Assembly: GCA_028282105.1 (NCBI GenBank)
Contig: JANQIO010000162.1
Coordinates: 1-61,264, forward strand
Source of the DNA: Halieaceae bacterium
GTDB taxonomy: Bacteria > Pseudomonadota > Gammaproteobacteria > Pseudomonadales > Halieaceae
Direction: 5' to 3'
DNA length: 61,264 nt
The position numbers were made by a program, and so were the translations under genes. Shown piece by piece: positions 45,048 through 56,024 of the stretch (position 1 is the stretch's first letter; every line of letters begins with the position of its first letter). The notes under the pieces were generated by a model, which was not told the DNA's origin, did no database searches, and saw only the letters and a list, made by a program, of their open reading frames with translations.

Positions 45048-45345
45048 GTATTTCCAGTCTTGAAGCAGAGGCGATTTCACCGAACCAGCGCGACGATGGT
45101 TTAGACGTCCTTTTCATCGTATCTCTATCGACGCGCACTAAACCGAACTTCTTCTTATAGCCATCCCACCACTCGAATTTGTCCATAAATGTCCAGTGCA
45201 GGTAACCGAAGATTGGAAGCCCTTCGTTAATCGGTGCATGGATGTATTTCAGAGACTCGCAGACGTAGCGAAATCTGTCATGCGGGAGCGGCGCATCGTC
45301 TCCAGATGGAAGCGGCCGTCGTTAGCTAGTGAAATGCCATTAGCT
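45048..45345 (-). pseudogene. GH1 beta-glucosidase 3' remnant
   Basis: The minus strand reads DDAPLPHDRFRYVCESLKYI, then GLPIFGYLHWTFMDKFEWWD, GYKKKFGLVRVDRDTMKRTS and SRWFGEIASASRLE, an unmistakable C-terminus of a family 1 glycosidase (compare GYFxWSLxDNFEWxxGYxxRFGL and KRTxKxSxxW). Just upstream, in another frame, ANGISLAND matches the ITENG nucleophile region with Glu changed to Ala, so there is a frameshift. Everything before this (about 350 residues) is absent. The gene is dead; its end overlaps the neighbourhood of the carboxylesterase stop. Confidence 0.8.
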
Positions 45346-45694
45346 CAACGGTTCCACGTTCGCTACGTTGTCCAGGCCGAGAATTTGCTGGGACGCAGTC
45401 CCCAGCTCGTTGATGAGCCATTGTTTGAGGCGACCTGCACTGCGCTCATCGCTCACACCGGGCCTTGCAGACAACTTGAAGCCAAAGCCAAGCGGCAGGG
45501 TAGTTCAAATCGGGCAGGCCAGTTGTCCAGGGTCAAGGTACTTTGATGCCAGCATATGTCCGCCGAGCGTCACGCCTGCATTCTTCCAGTGTCGGCCCAA
45601 CGGAAGTTCCAGACCGAAGTGGGATACGAGGTGGCCGCGCAGCGACTGCGGTCGAAGACCCGAGAATCGCCCTTAGGTGATTCGAGCTCATTTT
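45346..45694. other. non-coding stretch with unidentified gene debris
   Basis: No intact gene. On the minus strand short frames such as RHWKNAGVTLGGHMLASKY and LPLGFGFKLSARPG look protein-like but are broken by a TGA stop near 45505 and match no family I can name. It lies between two decayed genes. Confidence 0.4.
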
Positions 45695-46000
45695 TTACGG
45701 ACTAAACTCATCGTCCACATCAATAAAGAAGTGGTGACTCACGGAACCAGCTAGTCTCGCCTGTAGGTACGGTTAGTACTCTGGGTCTTCCATAAAAGCT
45801 TTAGCGGAATCCCGATCGGGCCAATTAATCATCACAAAAGCCGCGGGGTCTTTACCCTCGCCCTCCAGGCGCTCGAACTGCATAGTGCGCGCCAGGTACT
45901 CACCACCATGTCTCTCAACGATAGCGCCCACCGACTCCACGTAGCTTGGAATCCAGTCTTCGGATGTTGGGGTTGAATGTATTACGGAGTAAATGGGCAT
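45695..46000 (-). pseudogene. DUF1330 gene interrupted by one in-frame stop
   Basis: From ATG 46000 the frame encodes 75 residues of a DUF1330 protein (MPIYSVIHSTPTSEDW to FMEDPEY). A TAA at 45773-45775 interrupts it, but the same frame continues with PYLQARLAGSVSHHFFIDVD and stops at 45695-45697. PYLxARLAGSxSHHF is exactly the C-terminal DUF1330 pattern, so a single nonsense change splits a 101-codon gene. Either it is recently inactivated or a 75-residue product is still made. Confidence 0.8.
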
Positions 46001-46137
46001 TTTCGGGTCTCCTTAGTAATCGATGGAATCAACGCCTGCAGGATAAAGTGACAGGTAATCGAACCCTAGAAACCCAAAGTTTTGCCCATCCTCGTCTCAA
46101 TAGCACCAGAGAAAACGTCACTGCGACATTAGATAAG

Positions 46138-46731
46138 CTATCGCATAAGGTGCCCTGCGGCGGGATTAACGAAAAAAGTGCTGTGGTTGTACTCTATGAC
46201 GTCCCGCAATTGATCTAGCAGCCGATCGCGGAACTTAGCAGCAGCCGAAAACGGTTTGACAGAACTTTGCCATACCAGTTTGACGCCTGTGCGCTGGGGC
46301 AACAAAGGGCCGAACGGGCATATCAAGCGTCCAGAAGCCATTAGCATCGAACTTACCCCTATGCCACCCAAGAAGACACCGACATTGTTTAGTGCTGCGT
46401 CATAAATCTGCTCGGTGTGCGAACCAAATTTGATAGTCTTTTGGTCATGATTTGGCTCTGCGGCAGCGGCGGCAAACCAGTCTCTCCATAGTGGCACTTC
46501 GGGCACGTAGCTAGGGTACGTTCGCTCCAGCAGGGTAGCCCGGCTTAAATTACTCGGACTCTCGATAATGCGGATATCAATGCGCGACTCGTAGAAGTCA
46601 ACCACCTCGAAGCAGGCAACGAGGCGAACGCTTAGATGGTGACTTGACTCGAGAAGGTTGGCCAACTTGGGCGCCGGCCACTTGGAGGCAAAAGGTGGGC
46701 CGGAGGCGACCGCCAGGCAGTGGTCGATGAC
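46138..46731 (-). pseudogene. LysR effector-domain remnant
   Basis: The open frame begins after a TGA (46732-46734) with CLAVASGPPFASKW, the start of an LTTR effector domain, and continues to VNPAAGHLMR. There is no helix-turn-helix. Against the intact LysR at 47030 (CLVIACPPPFAAKF, WDDWYRAAFSV, VDFGTHCDQALDSARAGAGIVLG) it shows WRDWFAAAAAE and KFGSHTEQIYDAALNNVGVFLG, and lacks about 30 residues after RIDIRI. It is 5' truncated and internally deleted. Confidence 0.75.
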
Positions 46732-46899
46732 TCAGCAATCGGTTTAGTGTTTTCGGCGCCTTGCTTGGGTATCGGGTCCAGTCATGACATGCGTGTGGAG
46801 CGAAGCCTCATTCCCAAGTACCTGAACTTGAGCATGTCTAAGCCAAGGGACGGGGGAGAACAACTAGCGTGACCGGTGTACGGACCTCGCGGAACGCGC

Positions 46900-47022
46900 T
46901 TATATCTGAGCGGACAGGACGCGACTCCCACAGTCGGCTTCGACAGCTTTAGCAAATTCGAAGGCGACCTCTGACAGCGGCGCGCCAGGAGCCGGGCCGA
47001 ATGTCAGCGGTGCGGCTGCAAG
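46900..47022 (-). pseudogene. possible TRAP solute-binding-protein fragment
   Basis: A 40-residue frame, LAAAPLTFGPAPGAPLSEVA then FEFAKAVEADCGSRV, stops at 46900-46902. It resembles the mature N-terminus of DctP-type binding proteins (a strand, then xxFAxxVExxxxGxxxV) directly after a signal-peptide end, and is preceded in frame by a stop. It has no start and no remainder. The resemblance is weak but it lies in a zone of other gene fragments. Confidence 0.3.
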
Positions 47023-47029
47023 CTAAGTT

Positions 47030-48007
47030 TTAAGCAACTGCGGTGTGCAGCCCCGTGTCAGTAGCTTCGAGATTCTCTTTCAGTTCTTCGATTAGAACTG
47101 TCGCAATACCCAGCTCTTTCTTAACCCAGCTAGTAAACAGACTCGCGTGCTCAGACAGCGGCATGCTCTCGTGGTGGACCACTCTAAACGCCGATCCGAC
47201 TCCCACGACCGGGCCAAACGGGCAGACCAGCTCGCCTTCCATGACGTGGATCGAGCCAGTGATTAACTCGCCAAGCACGATGCCCGCGCCTGCCCGTGCC
47301 GAGTCGAGGGCCTGATCACAATGAGTGCCGAAGTCGACGCTGCGCTGACGCTCCGGGCGAACTGAAAACGCGGCCCGGTACCAATCATCCCAGGTTGCTG
47401 CGTCATGCATTAGGTCGCCAAAGCTCTTTTCGAGCAGCGTCGCTTTGATCAAATCTTCATGGCCCAGAATGTTGTTGTCTGTCAGGTAGCGTTCGGTCGC
47501 TAACGGCGCTCGATGCTCCCAAAAGGGTTTTGATGGGACCATCCATTCATCAACGGACGCACCGATACGAATACCAACGTCAATCCCTGAGGCCACATAG
47601 TCGACCTTGTTCACATCTACCGATAAGCGGACATCCAGCCCTGGATTCTGAGCGATGAACGTTCCGATGCGCGGGGCGAGGAATTTTGCCGCGAAGGGTG
47701 GGGGGCAGGCTATGACCAGGCACTCTGTTCTCTTTGTGTCCGTGAGATCAGCAATAGCCCGACTGATACCGAAGAACGCCTCGGTAAGTGATGTACTCAG
47801 GCGACGGCCCTCTTCAGTGAGTGAAATCTTCCGGTGTTCTCGTCGAAGCAGTTCAATATCCAGGCTCTCCTCCAGCTTTTTGATCTGCTGGCTGACAGCT
47901 GAGGGCGTCACGAACAACTCTTCCGATGCATCGGAGATAGATCTGCATCGAGCGGTCGCCTCGAAGGCCCGCAGGGCGTTCATTGGTGGTAATCCGCGCA
48001 GGGGCAT
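47030..48007 (-). CDS. LysR-family regulator, GcvA-like
   Basis: A 325-residue LTTR with the GcvA-type N-terminus LPPMNALRAFEATARCRSIS and helix-turn-helix VTPSAVSQQIKKLEESLDIELL, followed by a complete effector domain. It lies 88 nt downstream of katG on the same strand; it could control the katG operon or be an independent gene. The broken LysR at 46138 is a related copy. Confidence 0.88.
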   Translation of the reverse strand: MPLRGLPPMNALRAFEATARCRSISDASEELFVTPSAVSQQIKKLEESLDIELLRREHRKISLTEEGRRLSTSLTEAFFGISRAIADLTDTKRTECLVIACPPPFAAKFLAPRIGTFIAQNPGLDVRLSVDVNKVDYVASGIDVGIRIGASVDEWMVPSKPFWEHRAPLATERYLTDNNILGHEDLIKATLLEKSFGDLMHDAATWDDWYRAAFSVRPERQRSVDFGTHCDQALDSARAGAGIVLGELITGSIHVMEGELVCPFGPVVGVGSAFRVVHHESMPLSEHASLFTSWVKKELGIATVLIEELKENLEATDTGLHTAVA

Positions 48008-48095
48008 AGGCAGGTCTTGTGAAAAAAGCCGTAGTATATCTACGGCTGTATCTTTGAATCAGATCAGCATCTGCTAACCGCTGAGGCCTTATTCT

Positions 48096-50440
<2,345 letters not shown>

Positions 50441-50444
50441 GAGT

Positions 50445-50651
50445 TCAGCCCGTGGGTCCCCCGCAGTTTTGTTTGTTGGAGCACTCTCGATGACTGGCGA
50501 ATCGATCGGTCAGCGTATAACCCACAGTCATTGCCACCACTAGCAACGCGCCGATAAACACGGGCGGGGCCGGGAGCGGTAGCTCAAGCAGGGCGCACAG
50601 TGCACCGAGTGCGAAAGCGAGAAGAAATCCCAGACAGGTTTTCATATTCAT
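50445..50651 (-). CDS. XapX-domain small membrane protein 2
   Basis: A 68-residue protein with the same layout as its neighbour: helix, LLELPLPAPPVFIGALLVV core, helix, then a hydrophilic tail with two Cys (RECSNKQNC). AAAGGA 8 nt upstream supports ATG 50651. The two XapX proteins share the LPLPAPPxxxGALLVV core and probably arose by duplication or form a heterodimer. Confidence 0.8.
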   Translation of the reverse strand: MNMKTCLGFLLAFALGALCALLELPLPAPPVFIGALLVVAMTVGYTLTDRFASHRECSNKQNCGGPTG

Positions 50652-50667
50652 CAAAGGTGTCCTTTGC

Positions 50668-51345
50668 TTATTCAGGAGGCTGCGCGTTTGGCAAGGGGCG
50701 CGTAATCAGTACTGCGACAAGAACCAACGCAGGTAGAGCCATGGAGGCGAGCCCCAGATACTTCTGCATGAAGGCGCCCATGGCGCAGCCCAGCGCGAAG
50801 AAAACCACGAGCAGCAAGGGCTTACCCATGCTTTTTGCTGCGTTTGAATCCTTCGCGTACCTTCCGGACATGCGGTTTCCCAGGGCAGAGGCTACCGCCG
50901 TCACATTGCCTGTCATCACGGTAAATGGAGGATTCAAGCGGGCGTCCAAACGCTGTACTGCGTTCAGCAGTCCCATCGATACCACCAGAATCAGACACAC
51001 CCAGGTCGGCTCAATCGGTGTTGCAAACGCCAGCGCTGCAGCTCCAGCGGTAAGGGCAGCGAAGAGCCACAGGAGTGTCTGTGCCCTGGCCCAGGGATAG
51101 CGGGCCGAGAGGACCGCCGCAAGCATTGCGGCAACGAAAAACACCGGAAAAGACACTATCTGAAGACCAACCGCGTCGCCGTGAGCGACACTCGAGTCTG
51201 CTCCCAAAGCCATGCCGATCAAGACGAAGTTGCCTGTTACATGTGCGACAAAAAGACCGCCCATGTAGACGAAAACCGCCGTGTCCACATACCCGGACAG
51301 AAACGCCAGCGCCGCTGGTAGCACGTACAGAGAACCCTTAGCCAC
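50668..51345 (-). CDS. DUF1275 (YoaK-type) membrane protein
   Basis: A 225-residue inner-membrane protein with six or seven hydrophobic segments and the family signatures LAFLSGYVDTAVFVYMGGLF, VAHVTGNFV and MTGNVTAVASALG. Function is unknown for the family. It starts with GTG at 51345, overlapping the DoxX stop by 8 nt, and is followed 16 nt later by XapX 2. Confidence 0.88.
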   Translation of the reverse strand: MAKGSLYVLPAALAFLSGYVDTAVFVYMGGLFVAHVTGNFVLIGMALGADSSVAHGDAVGLQIVSFPVFFVAAMLAAVLSARYPWARAQTLLWLFAALTAGAAALAFATPIEPTWVCLILVVSMGLLNAVQRLDARLNPPFTVMTGNVTAVASALGNRMSGRYAKDSNAAKSMGKPLLLVVFFALGCAMGAFMQKYLGLASMALPALVLVAVLITRPLPNAQPPE

Positions 51346-51760
51346 GGGCTGCTTCTCCGCCTGCGGACGTGCCAGAGGCTACGGCAATCAGAATGAATGC
51401 GCCGATCAGGCCCATATGCTCCAGAAAAGTGGCCAGTTGGTGAGCCTGTTCTCCCGGCGCTGCTGCCCAGAACGCGTGGGCGATCAGAGTGGCGGCAAGT
51501 GTAAACCCTGCAAGAGCCAGGGAACCGATCCACGACCACCATCCGACGATGACAGAGAGTGAACCCAAAAGTTGCACTGTGATTGTCGCGACGGTGGCAA
51601 GGGTCGGTAAGGGGAGGCCCAAGGCCTGCGTTTCGGCAACGGCTGCTTCAAAATGTGTGGCCTTCTGCAAACCGCTGACGAGGAATGCGCTACAAATGAG
51701 AATTCGGGCTGCCAGGTGGGTCCCTGGCGCTTCTAGAAACTTCTTTAGACTGGGCGGCAC
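51338..51760 (-). CDS. DoxX-family membrane protein
   Basis: A 140-residue protein with four hydrophobic segments and the DoxX layout (RILICSAFLVSGLQKATHFE, then a loop and VIVGWWSWIGSLALAGFT). DoxX-like proteins are linked to thiol or quinone redox reactions in membranes. GTG 51760 is preferred because AGGAG (51767-51771) lies 6 nt upstream and overlaps the stop codon of the amidohydrolase gene, indicating coupling. Confidence 0.85.
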   Translation of the reverse strand: MPPSLKKFLEAPGTHLAARILICSAFLVSGLQKATHFEAAVAETQALGLPLPTLATVATITVQLLGSLSVIVGWWSWIGSLALAGFTLAATLIAHAFWAAAPGEQAHQLATFLEHMGLIGAFILIAVASGTSAGGEAARG

Positions 51761-51769
51761 AAAAAACTC

Positions 51770-53614
51770 CTAGAATGCAAAGCAGGAACAACCCAGAGCG
51801 CCCCAGAAAGCGTTCTTGTCCTGGACCGGTATCGGGTTGTTCCACGCGATATGGTGGTGATGTCCGTGGAGAGAGCACGCTGATGCGCAGGAATCCGAAC
51901 AGCTGCGATTCTGCATCGGTCGAGGCCGCTCCGCGGGGCTTGGAAAAACGTTGTTGACCGCCCAATCAGGACTTGCAGGTGGCGGAGGTAGATCGTGATT
52001 CGAGAATTCCTCGCCAGCAAAAACCACCTGGCCACCGACCATGGTCAGCACCGATGTAATGTTTTTGAGGGCTTCCTCCTCTACCGTCATCATGTCGGCC
52101 GAGAGCACGGCAAGATCCGCATACATACCCGGCGCTATGCGGCCCTTGCGGTCCGCCTCGCCAGAGAACCATGCTGATCCTCGCGTCCAGATAGTCAGCG
52201 CCTCTTCTCGGGATAAGAGGTTTTTCTCTTCAAACAGCTGCAAACCTCCAACCGAGCGGCCGGTCGTCAGCCAATAGATCGCCACCCACGGATCATAGCT
52301 GGCGACACGGGTAGCGTCGGTACCACCGCCAACGGGTACGTCACGATCAAGCATTTCACGGATTGGCGGTGTCGCAGTTGCACTCTCCTTGCCGTAACGG
52401 TCGACAAAATACTCACCCTGAAATGCCATGCGATGCTGGGTCGCGATACCGCCGCCAAGGGCTTTGACACGCTCGATGTTTCGGCCACTGATCGTCTCGG
52501 CGTGGTCGATGATGAAACGAGTTTTGAAGGGAGTTCGGCCGTTAATCCGCTCAAAGACCGACAGGAATCGGTCTATTGATTCATCGTAGGTCGCGTGGAT
52601 TCGGAAGGGCCACTCATTGTCGGCGAGTAGTTCAACAACGGTCTCCAATTCTGATTCCATCGTCGGCGCTAAATCCGGCCGGGGCTCCAGGAAGTTCTCA
52701 AAATCTGCCGCAGACCACGCGAGATTCTCACCTGCACCATTCATGCGTAACATGGCGTCACCGGCGCCGGGTGACGTCATCTGAACCCAGCGCTCGTAAT
52801 CGTCAAGCTCCTCGCCCGCTTTTTGCGCAAACAGGTTGTAGGCGATCCGTACTGTTAGCTGACCGTCCTCGTGGAGGCGCTGTATTACTTCATAGTCTTC
52901 GGGATAGTTCTGCCCGCCACCCCCGGCATCATTCACCGAGGTCACGCCAAGGCGATTCAGCTCTCGCATGAAGTGCCGTGTAGAGTTGATCTGGTCTTCG
53001 ATGGGCAGCTTCGGACCCTGAGCCAGAGTTGAGTAGAGAATCAATGCGGAGGGTCGCGCCAACAGAAGGCCTGTCGGATTGCCATCGGTGTCCTTGTTGA
53101 TTTCGCCGCCGGGCGGATTGGGTGTGTCCTGGTTTATCCCCAGTACCCGAAGGGCCGCGCGATTCAGCATCGCGCTGGAATACAGATGCAGTATGAACAC
53201 TGGCGTGTCCGGCGCCGCTTTGTTGATTTCGTCCAATGAGGGAGGACGGCGTTCACGGAACTGGAATTCAGACCAGCCACCCACAACGCGAACCCACTGC
53301 GGCGCCGGCGTCCTTTCAGCCTGGATCCGGAGCATTTCCAGAGCGTCGGCAAGGCTGCCAACGTTCTCCCAGCGCAGCTCCATGTTGTAAGACAGACCGC
53401 CCCGGATCAGGTGCGTATGGCTGTCGTTCAGGCCGGGGATGACTCTGCGTTTACCGGCATTGATGAGTTCTGTCTGGGAACCAGCCATCGCGAGCATGTC
53501 TGCGTCGGAACCCGTAGCCTCAATAACACCGTCGGTGATCGCTATGGCCGTGATGACTTCAGCGGATTCATCGAGCGTGGTGACGCGAGCGTTGTGAATG
53601 ATGGTGTCTGGCAC
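51770..53614 (-). CDS. YtcJ-like amidohydrolase
   Basis: A 614-residue metal-dependent hydrolase. The metal-binding H66-T-H68 is in LNDSHTHLIRGG, the barrel continues through FRIHATYDESIDRF and FIIDHAET, and GGTDATRVASYDPW supplies the last Asp. The composite beta-sandwich closes with GRIAPGMYADLAVLS. The C-terminus has a Cys/His-rich tail (SCSDSCASAC, HGHHHH, FWGALGCSCFAF) seen in a subset of this family. It is the first gene of the katG operon. Substrate unknown; an amide or lactone-like bond is expected. Confidence 0.88.
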   Translation of the reverse strand: MPDTIIHNARVTTLDESAEVITAIAITDGVIEATGSDADMLAMAGSQTELINAGKRRVIPGLNDSHTHLIRGGLSYNMELRWENVGSLADALEMLRIQAERTPAPQWVRVVGGWSEFQFRERRPPSLDEINKAAPDTPVFILHLYSSAMLNRAALRVLGINQDTPNPPGGEINKDTDGNPTGLLLARPSALILYSTLAQGPKLPIEDQINSTRHFMRELNRLGVTSVNDAGGGGQNYPEDYEVIQRLHEDGQLTVRIAYNLFAQKAGEELDDYERWVQMTSPGAGDAMLRMNGAGENLAWSAADFENFLEPRPDLAPTMESELETVVELLADNEWPFRIHATYDESIDRFLSVFERINGRTPFKTRFIIDHAETISGRNIERVKALGGGIATQHRMAFQGEYFVDRYGKESATATPPIREMLDRDVPVGGGTDATRVASYDPWVAIYWLTTGRSVGGLQLFEEKNLLSREEALTIWTRGSAWFSGEADRKGRIAPGMYADLAVLSADMMTVEEEALKNITSVLTMVGGQVVFAGEEFSNHDLPPPPASPDWAVNNVFPSPAERPRPMQNRSCSDSCASACSLHGHHHHIAWNNPIPVQDKNAFWGALGCSCFAF

Positions 53615-53702
53615 GGCGTGCGCTCCCGTGGATTGAAGACTTGCTGCGCATAGTCTTCAGTACATGCGGGCGAGCTACAAACTAGAAGATCTGAGTCTCG
53701 TG

Positions 53703-53721
53703 TTAGCTTTTCTTAAGCTAA
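53703..53721. promoter_or_regulatory. palindrome upstream of the amidohydrolase/katG operon
   Basis: TTAGCTT-TTCTT-AAGCTAA, 7-bp arms with a 5-nt spacer, lies 89 nt upstream of the amidohydrolase start, in the gap divergent from the pirin gene. GGCTAAC follows at about 53736. The GCTAA/TTAGC half-sites match those at 42573-42583 in front of the mutase operon. Confidence 0.5.
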
Positions 53722-53842
53722 AGCCGATTTAGTTTGGCTAACGCAGGGTGAAGAACTTATCGCGTGTCAATCAGGTGTTGTTGGCGCAGCATGTGTACAT
53801 CTCACAGCGGCAACGCGCCGCTACAAGGCAGAGGACACAACT

Positions 53843-54553
53843 ATGAATTCAAGTTTACGTAAGGCCGACGATCGCGGCGCAGCCGACTTCGGATGGCTCA
53901 AGAGCGCGCATACCTTCTCCTTTGGCCGTTACTTCGATTCGCGCCATATGGGCTTTGGCGTCCTGCGCGTCATTAATGAAGATCGCGTAGAGCCTGGCAA
54001 AGGCTTCGACAAGCACAGTCACAGCGATATGGAAATCCTGTCGTATGTTGTTGAGGGCGAACTTGAGCACAAAGACGATATGGGCAACGGTTCGATCATA
54101 CGCCGTGGCGACCTGCAGCGCATGTCTGCGGGAACCGGGGTAACGCACAGCGAGTACAATGCCTCGAAAACGGAGCCCGTGCACTTTCTTCAGATCTGGA
54201 TCATCCCGGAGCAGCGCGGTATCGCGCCGGGCTACGAGCAGCGTCACTTTCCCCTGGAAGGTCGTCGTGGAGAGTTACAGCTACTTGCCTCCCGCGACGG
54301 CCGCATGGGGTCTGTTTCTGTAGCGCAGGACGTAAACATCTACTCAACGATCCTCAGCGCGGGCGAAACCGTGGCCACGCCCCTGCGTCCCGGGAGGGCC
54401 GCGTGGATTCAGGTCGTCCGCGGCAATGTTACGGCTAACGCCGAACCGCTCCAGGCGGGTGATGGTTTCGCTGTTTCGGACGTCCACGCGATTGAGCTGA
54501 CCGACTCCAGCAACGCAGAAGTCCTGATCTTTGATATTCCCACCGAGGCGTGA
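53843..54553 (+). CDS. pirin-family bicupin (YhhW-like)
   Basis: A 236-residue bicupin. The N-terminal cupin keeps the metal ligands His58, His60 (KHSHSDMEI), His102 and Glu104 (VTHSEYN). Bacterial pirins such as YhhW show quercetin 2,3-dioxygenase activity and are often associated with stress genes (established). GAGGAC is 9 nt before ATG 53843. It is divergent from the katG operon and may share its control. Confidence 0.92.
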   Translation: MNSSLRKADDRGAADFGWLKSAHTFSFGRYFDSRHMGFGVLRVINEDRVEPGKGFDKHSHSDMEILSYVVEGELEHKDDMGNGSIIRRGDLQRMSAGTGVTHSEYNASKTEPVHFLQIWIIPEQRGIAPGYEQRHFPLEGRRGELQLLASRDGRMGSVSVAQDVNIYSTILSAGETVATPLRPGRAAWIQVVRGNVTANAEPLQAGDGFAVSDVHAIELTDSSNAEVLIFDIPTEA

Positions 54554-55148
54554 CGAGGATTCACGTCTCTGAGGAACCGCATTCAAGGAGCGAACCCCAC
54601 GAAAGAACCCACACGTTCAACCCCGGAAAACTGCCAGCTAATCACTGTCGATTATTAACCCCAGATGGCCTTCGGCGTTCAGTCCATCGATCGCCAGACC
54701 CTTAAGAACAACGCCGTAGCCCCGGTTAAGGCGACCAAGCTCTACAACATCCCCACGACGGTCAGGACCTTGCAGCGACGTCTTTCTCTGGCGACACCTA
54801 ACCGGAAATCCTGGAAGTCTTCCCGGAGCACGCGCTGCTGGAGCGTGCGTCCATGAACTCCCCGGATTATCAGGGCGCGCGCGATGCACTTGCAGCGAAC
54901 GTCCAGAAAAATTGCATCGCCGCAGGCCTTTGGGCTGGGGTGTGCAACAAGTACCTGAACGATCTGGGACTCGGTAAATCTGGATTTGCGCCTATCGCGT
55001 TCTCCTTGCCATTCAGAGTATGGCGGAGAGCGTCCGTTTAGCACCGAGCTAAATCAGGGGATACTTACACTGCCACCGCTATATTCCCCCCAACCCGATG
55101 TGCCGATTGTCGGCTTCGCGCGGCTGCCGCGGGGTAACGACCCGGCCG
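54554..55148. other. 595-nt region without a recognised gene
   Basis: This is the transition from accessory region to high-GC core. A plus-strand frame at 54853-55041 (MNSPDYQGARDALAANVQKN, then CIAAGLWAG) is protein-like and faintly recalls the end of HpcH/HpaI aldolases, but it lacks a ribosome site and the rest of the domain, so it may be a remnant. No tRNA fragment or repeat of the tRNA-Ser 3' end is visible. Confidence 0.4.
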
Positions 55149-56024
55149 CTATGCCACCGCGGGTTTTTCCTTACGCTGTGGCCCATTGAGGCGACGCATG
55201 ATCTCTGACAGGCGAGTCCAGCTCTGCAGGGTGGCGGGCAGCGCCAGGGCGCTGTCCACAAACTCCCAGGAATAGCTGATGATTGAAAAGATGGTGCCAA
55301 CGCTGGCCTCGAGCTGCGTAGTGGCGTACCAGAGATTGAACAGAATCAGCGCCAGCAGAAAGATGAACACCGAGCCGTACAGCAGCGACTCCGCGTCGGA
55401 CAGGCCCACTTCGAGCCGGCGCAGCCTTAGCAGGTGGGCGTGAAGCGGTCGGCTCCTGCGCTGCTCAATCACGCTCACCTGTCGCTCCATTTGCTGGTTG
55501 AGCCCGTTGTTGAGTCGGTAGAACCGGCGGTGGAACAGAGCGTAGATCGCCATCATGACGATGGTCACCGCGCTGCAGGCAAGGGCGAGTCGGGGTGAGA
55601 ACGCATACAGCACGATGATCGCAATCACCCATTGCACCGCCGCTGCCATCGCCTCCGGCAGCAGGTGTTCCAGGAAGTCCACCAGTTCTCTGCCCATACC
55701 CAGGCGGGCATTCTGCGCGGAGACCGGCAGGGCCCGGCAGCGCCGGACCAGGGCATTGCCCAGCTCGACACGAATCGTGCCGTAGACCCGTGTGTCGTAC
55801 AGCCGCCGCAGCACGCTGACAACGATCAGCGCCGCCATCAGCCCGCTCAGCTGCCAGAAAGCCGCGAGCTTGTCTGCCATCAGGCCATCGATAGCGAAGC
55901 CAATTGATAGCGGCATCAGCGCCATCAAACCGGTCTCACACAGGGTGATTGCCCAGGTGAGGGTAATCCGGCCCCTGAACACCCGCAGCAGGGTGGCGAT
56001 GGTGAGCTCGCGCTGCGCTAACAT
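55149..56024 (-). CDS. ABC transporter six-helix transmembrane protein without ATPase domain
   Basis: A 291-residue protein with about six hydrophobic segments and the type-IV ABC exporter layout (TLLRVFRGRITLTWAITLCE, GMGRELVDFLEHLLPE, then FNLWYATTQLEASVGTIFSI). It stops after the sixth helix; no Walker motifs follow in the window. It overlaps the end of the RND pump gene by 7 nt, so it is the last gene of the efflux operon. It is known as the six-transmembrane-domain ABC group; partner and role are unknown. Confidence 0.82.
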   Translation of the reverse strand: MLAQRELTIATLLRVFRGRITLTWAITLCETGLMALMPLSIGFAIDGLMADKLAAFWQLSGLMAALIVVSVLRRLYDTRVYGTIRVELGNALVRRCRALPVSAQNARLGMGRELVDFLEHLLPEAMAAAVQWVIAIIVLYAFSPRLALACSAVTIVMMAIYALFHRRFYRLNNGLNQQMERQVSVIEQRRSRPLHAHLLRLRRLEVGLSDAESLLYGSVFIFLLALILFNLWYATTQLEASVGTIFSIISYSWEFVDSALALPATLQSWTRLSEIMRRLNGPQRKEKPAVA

